Origin: Candidatus Scatomorpha stercorigallinarum
GTDB lineage: Bacteria > Bacillota_A > Clostridia > Oscillospirales > Oscillospiraceae
Assembly: GCA_018713375.1 (NCBI GenBank)
Contig: DVOV01000237.1
Coordinates: forward strand, 1 to 5,928
Direction of reading: 5' to 3'
DNA length: 5,928 bases
Shown here: positions 1-4,505 of the stretch, piece after piece
How positions within the stretch are numbered: position 1 is the first letter of the stretch
Layout of the letters: every line of letters begins with the position of its first letter
Position numbers and translations under genes: made by a program
Notes under the pieces: generated by a model
Databases searched by the model: none
What the model was told of the DNA's origin: nothing
The model's input: the letters and a program-made list of their open reading frames with translations, nothing else

Positions 1-5
1 CGCAT

Positions 6-79
6 AGCGGGATTGTGTAAAGGTAGCACAGCGGACTCTGACTCCGTATGTGAGGGTTCGAATCCTTCTCCCGCTGCCA
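6..79 (+). tRNA. tRNA-Gln (anticodon CUG), CCA encoded
   Basis: A complete cloverleaf can be folded by eye. The acceptor stem is AGCGGGA (6-12) with TCCCGCT (69-75), discriminator G76 and an encoded CCA at 77-79. The D-arm spans 15-29. The anticodon stem GCGGA/TCCGT (31-35/43-47) encloses the loop CTCTGAC, giving anticodon CTG at 38-40, which reads the glutamine codon CAG. The T-arm (52-68) holds the canonical TTCGAAT loop. A weak A-T first acceptor pair and a G discriminator fit glutamine tRNAs. The gene starts only six bases from the window edge, so its promoter, and any tRNA cluster it belongs to, lies outside. An intrinsic terminator follows directly. Confidence 0.97.
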
Positions 80-80
80 G

Positions 81-119
81 AAAAACTCTCCGGGATCGTC
101 CTGATCCCGGAGGGTTTTT
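81..119 (+). terminator. Intrinsic terminator after tRNA-Gln
   Basis: A perfect hairpin starts one base after the tRNA CCA end. Positions 81-97 pair with 103-119 across a 5-nt loop (GTCCT), with a GC-rich core CTCCGGGATC/GATCCCGGAG and one G-T wobble. The 3' arm ends in TTTTT, matched by AAAAA at the 5' side, so it could also stop transcription arriving on the minus strand. Confidence 0.93.
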
Positions 120-230
120 GCATTATACACGCATCTTGCGCCCCGGCCCGTACCGCGCACGGCCAGAGGGCCCGCCCGTACCCCTAAAATGACCCCTTAT
201 GTGAAGAGGGACACAGCAAACGTCCGTTAA

Positions 231-270
231 AGCAATACCCGCGGGGCGAGAGCCCCGCGGGTATTTTGCT
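231..270 (-). terminator. Terminator of the minus-strand dhaL-dhaK-lsrF-VOC operon (bidirectional)
   Basis: AATACCCGCGGGGC (234-247) pairs with GCCCCGCGGGTATT (252-265) around a GAGA tetraloop, and AGC/GCT extend the pairing at the outer ends. The stem is very GC-rich with AT-rich flanks on both sides. It lies about 80 bases beyond the VOC gene stop codon, and no other gene is between them, so it most likely ends that operon. The T-rich side is stronger in the plus direction (TATTTTGC), so it may also insulate against plus-strand readthrough from the tRNA. Confidence 0.75.
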
Positions 271-324
271 TACAGGTTTTTGCTTGACTACCGGGAAGCA
301 GGGCGCAGCCCACTGCATCCGGAC

Positions 325-343
325 GCAGCCCGGGCGGGGCTGC
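325..343. repeat. Small inverted repeat just after the VOC gene stop
   Basis: GCAGCCC (325-331) and GGGCTGC (337-343) form a 7-bp hairpin with a 5-nt loop, six bases beyond the VOC gene stop codon. A second CGCAGCCC copy lies at 305-312. No T-run follows on the minus strand, so this is not a complete terminator. It may stabilise the 3' end of the mRNA, or be chance in GC-rich sequence. Confidence 0.4.
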
Positions 344-348
344 TGGGC

Positions 349-672
349 TCAGGCCTCCTGGTACAGCTCCAGGATAGCGCCGTCCTTCCAGACGAAGGCC
401 AGGCGGTCGCCCTTGTCGTTGGCGTCCATGGGGCCGCAGATGACGGAGTCGGCGTCGTCGATGTACTTTTGCAGGTCATCGACCCTGTATGCGACATGGG
501 GGTTGCGGTGCAGCACCTCCGGGAAGGGGGTGCCCTCCTCAAATTTCAGGTACTCGATCTTGTAATCATAGTCATCGACGTTGCTGACCCAAAAGCCGGC
601 GCCCTCGTTGTGGACCATGCCGGGCTTCCTGTTGGTGACGGGGATGCCGATGTGCATGTATTCAGCGGACAT
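349..672 (-). CDS. VOC-superfamily (glyoxalase/bleomycin-resistance fold) small metalloprotein
   Basis: A 107-residue protein with the features of a single vicinal-oxygen-chelate module pair. The N-terminus MHIGIPV supplies H7, the KIEYLKF strand supplies E40, the second half opens with NPHVAYRVDDL (H59), and the C-terminal strand AILELYQ supplies E102. This His-Glu-His-Glu spacing matches the metal-ligand pattern of glyoxalase-type VOC enzymes, so it probably binds a divalent metal and acts on a carbonyl substrate by isomerisation or lyase chemistry. AGGAGGG (679-685) lies six bases before the ATG, fixing the start. It is the last gene of the dhaL-dhaK-lsrF operon, 46 bases after lsrF. Inference: it may rearrange the phosphorylated intermediate used by the LsrF homologue, the role LsrG plays in the Lsr pathway, although LsrG has a different fold. 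The exact reaction cannot be read from sequence. Resistance or detoxification roles are possible but fit the context less well. Confidence 0.85.
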   Translation of the reverse strand: MSAEYMHIGIPVTNRKPGMVHNEGAGFWVSNVDDYDYKIEYLKFEEGTPFPEVLHRNPHVAYRVDDLQKYIDDADSVICGPMDANDKGDRLAFVWKDGAILELYQEA

Positions 673-697
673 AGTGTTCCCTCCTAAAATATCCCGT

Positions 698-711
698 GCG
701 GCCGCGGCCGC
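698..711. repeat. GC-only 14-bp palindrome between lsrF and the VOC gene
   Basis: GCGGCCGCGGCCGC is fully self-complementary and sits in the 46-bp gap between the lsrF stop codon and the VOC ribosome binding site. In the mRNA it could form a short stem that affects relative expression of the last gene. It may equally be chance in GC-rich DNA. Confidence 0.45.
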
Positions 712-718
712 GCGGCGC

Positions 719-1603
719 TCATTGGCTGTGCTTTATCTCCTGATAGACCTCGAAGGCCTGCTTGGGCGTGTAGCCCTCGTGCACCACCTTGCCGATGGCC
801 TGGGCCATGCCGGCGGGGCAGTCGGACTGGAAAATATTGCGGCCCATGTCCACGCCGTGCGCGCCGTCGCGGATGGCCTTATAGGCCATTTCCAGGGCGT
901 CCAGCTCGGGCAGCTTCTTGCCGCCGGCGATGACTATCGGCACCGGGCAGGCTGCGGCCACGTGCTCGAAGCCCTCGCAGTAGTAGCTCTTGACGATGTT
1001 GGCGCCGTTTTCCGCCAGCACGCGGGTGGCCAGCAGGAAGAAACGCTCCGTGCGCTCCATGTCCTTGCCCACGGCCACCACGCCGAGGGTGGGGATTCCG
1101 AAGCGCGTGGCGGCGTCCACCGTGCGGGCGAGCAGCTCCAGCGAGCGGCTCTCGCCCGGCGCGCCGATAAAGGTCTGCACGGCGACGCAGTCGGCGCCGG
1201 TGCGGATGGCGTTTTCCATGTCGCAGGCGAAGCCGCCGCCGTTGGACATGTCGTCAAAGAGCACGGTGGAGTCGTAGGTCATGCGCACGCACCTGGCCAC
1301 GCGCGCCGCGGGCGGGATGCAGTCGCGGAAGATGCCGCGCGTGCCCATCAGCACGTCCACATGGGGCATCAGCGGCGGGATGACGAGGTCGATGCGCTCG
1401 AGCCCCGCCGTGGGGCCCATGATGTAGCCGTGGTCAAAGGCCAGCATCACCGTGTTGCCGGACTTCGGGCTGAATATGCGCGCCAGGCGGCCCTTCATGC
1501 CGTAGTCGCAGTGAGCGGCGCCCTTGACGTAAAAGCCCTCCTGCGCCGCGGGGACGTCCAGATGGTAGTCGTGCGCGGCCCTGTTACCGATGTTGTCAGC
1601 CAT
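719..1603 (-). CDS. lsrF: LsrF-type class I aldolase/thiolase (DeoC/DhnA-like fold)
   Basis: The 294-residue product aligns along its full length with E. coli LsrF (about 291 residues as recalled). LsrF is the thiolase that transfers acetyl from 3-hydroxy-5-phosphonooxypentane-2,4-dione to CoA, giving dihydroxyacetone phosphate and acetyl-CoA. Shared blocks are VMLAFDHGY (52-60), GPTAGLERID (63-72), DVLMGTRGI (83-91), VGKDM (178-182), PIVIAGGKKLPE (222-233) and GVDMGRNIFQSD (250-261). K205 in ANIVKSYY corresponds to the Schiff-base lysine (K203 in E. coli). The C-terminal GGKK and GRNIFQ segments form the phosphate-binding region of this TIM-barrel family. The ATG lies three bases after the dhaK TGA, and its Shine-Dalgarno AAGGAG (1610-1615) lies inside the end of dhaK, so translation is probably coupled. 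LsrF normally works beside LsrK and LsrG; here it sits with DhaKL and a VOC protein, so a different phosphorylated ketose substrate is possible. The family call is secure; the exact substrate is not. Confidence 0.93.
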   Translation of the reverse strand: MADNIGNRAAHDYHLDVPAAQEGFYVKGAAHCDYGMKGRLARIFSPKSGNTVMLAFDHGYIMGPTAGLERIDLVIPPLMPHVDVLMGTRGIFRDCIPPAARVARCVRMTYDSTVLFDDMSNGGGFACDMENAIRTGADCVAVQTFIGAPGESRSLELLARTVDAATRFGIPTLGVVAVGKDMERTERFFLLATRVLAENGANIVKSYYCEGFEHVAAACPVPIVIAGGKKLPELDALEMAYKAIRDGAHGVDMGRNIFQSDCPAGMAQAIGKVVHEGYTPKQAFEVYQEIKHSQ

Positions 1604-1606
1604 GGC

Positions 1607-2605
1607 TCACTCCTTGCTGTAGGCGGGGGTGTGGCAGGGGGAGTTCCAGAGGCGGAGCGTCTCGTCGTCCCACTTGGCGATGTTCATCTGGAAACCGCCG
1701 GCCTCCTGGACGGTGAGTATCTCGCCGACCATGCTGGCCACGACCTCCACGCCCTTGCCGCGCAGGAACTCCACGGTGTCCTTGAAGAGCACCAGCAGCT
1801 CCATCATGGTGGTCGCGCCGCAGCCGTTTATCATGACGAAGGCCTTGTCCCCGGCCTGCAGGCCGAGCTTGGCGCTGAGAGCCCCGGCCACGGTGGCGAC
1901 GGTGTCCCGGGAGGACATCATCGGCACGCGCACGCCGCCGCCCTCGCCGTGCTGGCCGGCGCCGATCTCCATCATGTCGGTCTCGCCGAGGTCGCCGAAG
2001 GGCATGCCGTTCTGCGGATGGGTGGCGTCGGTGGACTTGACGGTGACGGAGGCCATGTTGTCGGCGTATTTCTGGGCTATCTCGGCGACCTCGTCGAGGC
2101 TTTTGCCCTCGCGGGCGGCCGCGGCGGCCACGTGATAGAGCGCCACCGCGCCGGCCAGTCCGCGCCTGTTGTCCTCGCCGTTGGGGTCATACTGTATCTC
2201 CTCGCCGGTGACGACCTGGCGGAAGTTCAGCCCGGCCTTCTGCGCCAGCTTGATGGCCTGCTTGCCGGCCAGCTGGTCGCCGGCGTAGTTGAGGGTGAGC
2301 AGCAGCACGCCGTGGCCCTTGTCGGCCAGCTTCATGGCCTCAAAGACGAGCTTCGCGTTGGGCGCGGCAAAGATGTCGCCCACGGCCTGCACGTCGAGCA
2401 TGCCCTTGCCGACGAAGCCGGCCTGCGCGGGCTCGTGGCCGGAGCCGCCGTAAGTGACGATAGTCACGCGGTCGGCGTTTTCCAGGTCCTTGCTGATGAC
2501 CAGGTGCCCGTCAACGGTGAGGATGTCGGGATAGGCCAGGCCGAGGCCGACGAGCTCCTCGTCGGTGATGGTCTCCGGGGCGTTGATGAATTTCTTCATT
2601 TTCAT
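1607..2605 (-). CDS. dhaK: Dihydroxyacetone kinase substrate-binding subunit DhaK-like
   Basis: The 332-residue protein is a full-length DhaK subunit, which binds a short ketone covalently through histidine while DhaL supplies the phosphate. GGSGHEP (53-59) gives H57, NYAGD (106-110) gives D110 and GQHGE (217-221) gives H219, matching E. coli H56, D109 and the covalent H218. Other family blocks are AGFVGKGML, GDIFAAP, RRGLAG (147-152) and the C-terminal DDETLRLWNSPCHTP. Some substrate-side loops differ: NYAGD runs into QLAGKQA instead of the usual NYTGD-x-x-NF, and HGEGG replaces HGEPG. The substrate may therefore not be dihydroxyacetone; erythrulose or another keto-sugar is possible. The start is the ATG at 2603-2605, eight bases after CAGGTGG (2614-2620). 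An upstream in-frame GTG (2615-2617) would overlap that Shine-Dalgarno and is rejected; a second ATG two codons in is the only close alternative. It follows dhaL by 36 bases and precedes lsrF by three. Confidence 0.93.
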   Translation of the reverse strand: MKMKKFINAPETITDEELVGLGLAYPDILTVDGHLVISKDLENADRVTIVTYGGSGHEPAQAGFVGKGMLDVQAVGDIFAAPNAKLVFEAMKLADKGHGVLLLTLNYAGDQLAGKQAIKLAQKAGLNFRQVVTGEEIQYDPNGEDNRRGLAGAVALYHVAAAAAREGKSLDEVAEIAQKYADNMASVTVKSTDATHPQNGMPFGDLGETDMMEIGAGQHGEGGGVRVPMMSSRDTVATVAGALSAKLGLQAGDKAFVMINGCGATTMMELLVLFKDTVEFLRGKGVEVVASMVGEILTVQEAGGFQMNIAKWDDETLRLWNSPCHTPAYSKE

Positions 2606-2641
2606 AGTACATACCACCTGTTCGTTTAAATTAAAATGCGT

Positions 2642-3247
2642 TCATTCTGCCAGGCCCCTGAAGAAATACGCCATTGACACGGCGCCGGCGTCGGGGGTGC
2701 CGATGGTCTGCTCGCCGTAGCTCTTGGCCCGGCCGAATTTTGATACGAAGTTCCTGGAGTTCTCCGCGCCGGCCGCAGCCGCCGCGGCTGCCGCGGCAAG
2801 GAGCCCGGCCTCGTCCGCGCCGTCGTAGGCGGCTATCGCCTCCGTGGCGGGGATCAGGGCGTCCATCATCGTCTTGTCGCCCACTTTGGCGCCGGATATG
2901 TCGGCGAGCGCCTCGTACGCCCCGGCGAACATGGCCTTCAGGCCGGCGGCGTCGATCTCGCCGCCCGCAGGAGCGTTTTCCTGCATGCCGTCCAGCCAGG
3001 TGTTCCAGAGCGGCACGGCGCTGCCGCCGTTGATCTCCATCACGGCCATCGCCGCGCCGTCCAGCATCTCCTGTATGCCGTCCGCAGGCTCCTCCAGCGC
3101 GCCGGATATGGCCCCGGCGATCTTGCTCATGGTCAGGCCGTGGTCGGCGTCTCCAAAGCGGGCGTCGATGTCGCTCAGCTCCTGCTCGGCTGCCGTCACG
3201 GCGGCGCAGGCGTTTTTCAGCCTTTCGGATAGTTCGGCTTTGTTCAC
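2642..3247 (-). CDS. dhaL: Dihydroxyacetone kinase nucleotide-binding subunit DhaL-like
   Basis: A 201-residue all-helical DhaL subunit that carries the Mg-nucleotide and passes phosphate to the ketone on DhaK. The metal-binding signature D-x4-GD-x-DHG is intact in DARFGDADHG, giving D28, D33 and D35 (E. coli D30, D35, D37). GDKTMMDALIPA (123-134) and GRAKSYGEQTIG...DAGA (172-189) are the other family blocks. The phosphate-contacting loop, usually GGASGPLYG, reads GGSAVPLWNTW here, a real departure. A run of nine alanines (151-159) is encoded by GC-rich repeats. Translation starts at a GTG (3245-3247) six bases after GGAGGTG (3254-3260). It is the first gene of the operon, about 62 bases from the predicted transcription start. 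No DhaM phosphoryl donor lies in the window, so whether it uses ATP directly or a PTS-charged nucleotide is open; the absence favours ATP only weakly. Confidence 0.92.
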   Translation of the reverse strand: MNKAELSERLKNACAAVTAAEQELSDIDARFGDADHGLTMSKIAGAISGALEEPADGIQEMLDGAAMAVMEINGGSAVPLWNTWLDGMQENAPAGGEIDAAGLKAMFAGAYEALADISGAKVGDKTMMDALIPATEAIAAYDGADEAGLLAAAAAAAAAGAENSRNFVSKFGRAKSYGEQTIGTPDAGAVSMAYFFRGLAE

Positions 3248-3261
3248 TGCTCACACCTCCA

Positions 3262-3282
3262 CGGCGGACTCGGCGTCCGCCG
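3262..3282 (-). promoter_or_regulatory. Leader hairpin immediately upstream of the dhaL ribosome binding site
   Basis: In the minus-strand transcript CGGCGGAC pairs perfectly with GTCCGCCG around the loop GCCGA, ending one base before the Shine-Dalgarno GGAGGTG (3254-3260). An 8-bp stem of almost only GC pairs at this place would be stable. It may protect the 5' end of the operon mRNA or affect ribosome loading. No riboswitch class is recognised. Confidence 0.55.
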
Positions 3283-3290
3283 GATATCAA

Positions 3291-3304
3291 CGCACGTTTG
3301 TAAC
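3291..3304. promoter_or_regulatory. Probable SorC-family operator in the dhaL leader
   Basis: CGCACGTTTGTAAC differs by one base from CGCACATTTGTAAC upstream of sorC (4421-4434). It lies about 7-20 bases downstream of the predicted dhaL transcription start, and the copy before sorC has a similar offset from its own promoter. Such sharing by the regulator gene and its neighbouring operon is what is expected of an operator for the encoded regulator. An overlapping related half, GTAACGTTTGTGAT, extends to 3313, with ACGTTTGT repeated in tandem. Confidence 0.6.
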
Positions 3305-3316
3305 GTTTGTGATCAT

Positions 3317-3345
3317 AACTTAGCACATATGGTTACGTATGTCAA
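3317..3345 (-). promoter_or_regulatory. Predicted SigA-type promoter of the dhaL operon
   Basis: On the minus strand a perfect -35 TTGACA (3340-3345) is followed by a 17-base spacer and the -10 TAAGTT (3317-3322). The spacer ends in TGC, giving an extended -10 (TGnTAAGTT) that could compensate for the poor hexamer. Transcription would begin near 3310, leaving a leader of about 62 bases before the dhaL GTG. Operator-like sequences overlap both the -35 and the start region. Confidence 0.65.
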
Positions 3346-3346
3346 C
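3332..3346. promoter_or_regulatory. Operator-like GTTAC site overlapping the dhaL -35
   Basis: GTTACGTATGTCAAC matches the site at 3449-3462 (GTTACATATGTTAC) at 11 of the first 14 positions. It covers the -35 hexamer and part of the spacer. A protein bound here would block RNA polymerase. The outer GTT/AAC triplets are inverted, but the inner part is not a clean palindrome. Confidence 0.45.
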
Positions 3347-3409
3347 GCAAAAGGCCAATTTCCCTGTAATCCACAAATACATGCACGCGCCATTGGGCAA
3401 TATGCGCAA

Positions 3410-3447
3410 AGCCCCCGGGGAGCTCATGCCTTTTGTCCCCGGGGGTT
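3410..3447 (-). terminator. Probable terminator of sorC, upstream of the dhaL promoter
   Basis: CCCCCGGGG (3412-3420) pairs with CCCCGGGGG (3437-3445) around a 16-nt loop, extended by a G-T and an A-T pair outside. On the minus strand the stem is followed by a short CTTT only, so termination may be partial. It lies between the sorC stop codon and the dhaL promoter, so it separates the regulator transcript from the catabolic operon. Each 9-base arm is nearly self-complementary (CCCCGGGG), which could allow other folds. Confidence 0.6.
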
Positions 3448-3448
3448 G

Positions 3449-3462
3449 GTTACATATGTTAC
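3449..3462. promoter_or_regulatory. Operator-like imperfect palindrome directly after the sorC stop codon
   Basis: GTTACATATGTTAC is a 14-bp palindrome with a single mismatched pair (positions 3 and 12). It abuts the sorC TAA stop (3463-3465). It resembles the sites at 3332-3346 and, read on the other strand, the shared operator half TTTGTAAC. It lies about 105 bases upstream of the dhaL -35, a distance that would suit an auxiliary site used for looping or cooperative binding. Confidence 0.5.
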
Positions 3463-4395
3463 TTACAGTTCAAATACTGCCTCGATGATATCCGAACGCG
3501 CCACGATGTGGGTCAGGAGCCCAGATCTGAGCGCGCCGCGCACGGCTTTTGCGCTGGTGTTGGCGGAACAGACGCCGATGATGTTCTGGCAGCGGCGGAG
3601 CACGTCCACCGGTATCTGGATGGCGAAGTCCTGCTCGGACTGTATCACATGGCCATCCTCGTTGAAATAATAGACGAGCATGCGGCCGCAGGCGCGCTGC
3701 TCCTGCAGCAGGCTGCCGTAGCGCACAAGGGAGGCGAAGTCGGGGCTGGAGGGGTAGTCGCCTATGTTCACGAGGGCGGTGTCCAGCGTTTCCCACTGGC
3801 GGTATATCTGGCGGTAGACCTCGGTCGAACAGAGCACTTCCTTTTCCTCCAGGCTCTCGGGCAGCGCGGGGAGATAGAGGAAATGCGGCGCCGCGCCCAG
3901 CTGCTGGGCCATCAGGCGGATGTTTTCGTTGGACTGGTAATTGCGCGCGGGGATGCTGGCGTTGCCGACCAGCGGGCAGATATCCGTGACGGGGCTGTCC
4001 GTCTGCGGGTTCTGCTCGAGCCAGTTGACGATCTGGCCGATGAGATAGCCCCAGCCCACGCCCAGGCGCTGCGCGCCCAGCTGCCACAGCAGCTGCACCG
4101 CCCCCTCGGACAGCAGGCGGTTGGCGCCGTCGCTGTCGCCGCCGTCGTCGATCAGCACGCCGCCCTGGACAGAGCCCATGCGCCGCAGCCGCTCCATCAG
4201 CCGCGCCGTCCTTGTCTCCGGGTCGTGGACGGTTATCTCCACCACGCCCAGGGCCCGCGCCTCCGCCAGCAGGCGGCTGACCATGGGCCGGGAGACGCCC
4301 AGCTCGCGGGCGATGTCGCTCTGTTTTTGGTCCTCCAGGTAATAGCGGCGGGCCACGTAGGCCAGGCGCTTTCGTTTGTCCTGACTTATATTCAC
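3463..4395 (-). CDS. SorC/LsrR-family sugar-phosphate-responsive transcriptional regulator
   Basis: A 310-residue regulator with the two-part layout and length usual for the SorC family (LsrR, DeoR of Bacillus, CggR). An N-terminal helix-turn-helix lies at about 11-52, with recognition region QSDIARELGVSRPMVSRLLAEA beginning at residue 25. A C-terminal sugar-binding domain (about 58-308) includes GVGWGYLIGQIV (112-123), LVGNAS, the YYFNEDG motif (242-248) and the closing IVARSDIIEAVFEL. The family senses phosphorylated sugars and usually represses a neighbouring catabolic operon. That fits its place upstream of, and co-oriented with, the DhaKL/LsrF genes. Start is a GTG (4393-4395), 11 bases after AAGGAG (4407-4412); no better in-frame ATG is seen. 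A site shared by its own leader and the dhaL leader suggests autoregulation. The effector is probably the DhaKL product, by analogy with phospho-AI-2 and LsrR; this is inference. Confidence 0.93.
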   Translation of the reverse strand: MNISQDKRKRLAYVARRYYLEDQKQSDIARELGVSRPMVSRLLAEARALGVVEITVHDPETRTARLMERLRRMGSVQGGVLIDDGGDSDGANRLLSEGAVQLLWQLGAQRLGVGWGYLIGQIVNWLEQNPQTDSPVTDICPLVGNASIPARNYQSNENIRLMAQQLGAAPHFLYLPALPESLEEKEVLCSTEVYRQIYRQWETLDTALVNIGDYPSSPDFASLVRYGSLLQEQRACGRMLVYYFNEDGHVIQSEQDFAIQIPVDVLRRCQNIIGVCSANTSAKAVRGALRSGLLTHIVARSDIIEAVFEL

Positions 4396-4420
4396 GGAGT
4401 TGACCTCTCCTTAAAGACTG

Positions 4421-4434
4421 CGCACATTTGTAAC
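4421..4434. promoter_or_regulatory. Probable SorC-family operator in the sorC leader (autoregulation)
   Basis: CGCACATTTGTAAC matches the dhaL leader site (3291-3304) at 13 of 14 positions. It lies about 10-24 bases downstream of the predicted sorC transcription start, consistent with self-repression. Nearby GTACA sequence (4445-4449) may contribute, but is shorter. Confidence 0.6.
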
Positions 4435-4450
4435 CGCGCGTTTTGTACAC

Positions 4451-4479
4451 AGTATATCGGAGACGGCGGGAAAATGCAA
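4451..4479 (-). promoter_or_regulatory. Predicted promoter of the sorC-family regulator
   Basis: On the minus strand TATACT (4451-4456) is a 5/6 match to the -10 consensus. TTGCAT (4474-4479) is a weak -35 at the ideal 17-base spacing. The start point would be near 4444, giving a leader of about 50 bases that contains the operator at 4421-4434. Confidence 0.55.
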
Positions 4480-4481
4480 GC

Positions 4482-4505
4482 CAAAAGGCCCGGCGGCGTC
4501 CTTTG
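4482..4505 (-). terminator. Weak possible terminator after noc
   Basis: Directly after the noc stop codon the minus-strand transcript reads GCAAAGG, an 11-base GC-rich stretch, then CCTTTTGGC. AAAGG/CCTTT can form a short stem with a large loop. The stem is only about 5-7 bp, so this is a weak candidate and some readthrough into the regulator is plausible. Confidence 0.3.

Noticed and set aside
2606..2617. Upstream GTG start for dhaK
   Set aside because: The GTG at 2615-2617 lies within the AGGTGG ribosome binding site itself, which is correctly spaced for the ATG at 2603-2605.
581..2629. A 682-codon plus-strand open frame
   Set aside because: It is antisense to lsrF and dhaK, whose products match known families with good ribosome binding sites. 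The plus-strand translation is low-complexity H/V/A/G-rich text, typical of the complement of GC-rich genes.
2771..2800. GC-rich triplet repeat in dhaL as a possible slippage tract
   Set aside because: It encodes alanines 151-159 with mixed GCC/GCG/GCT codons, the frame is intact, and the repeat is too irregular to support phase variation.
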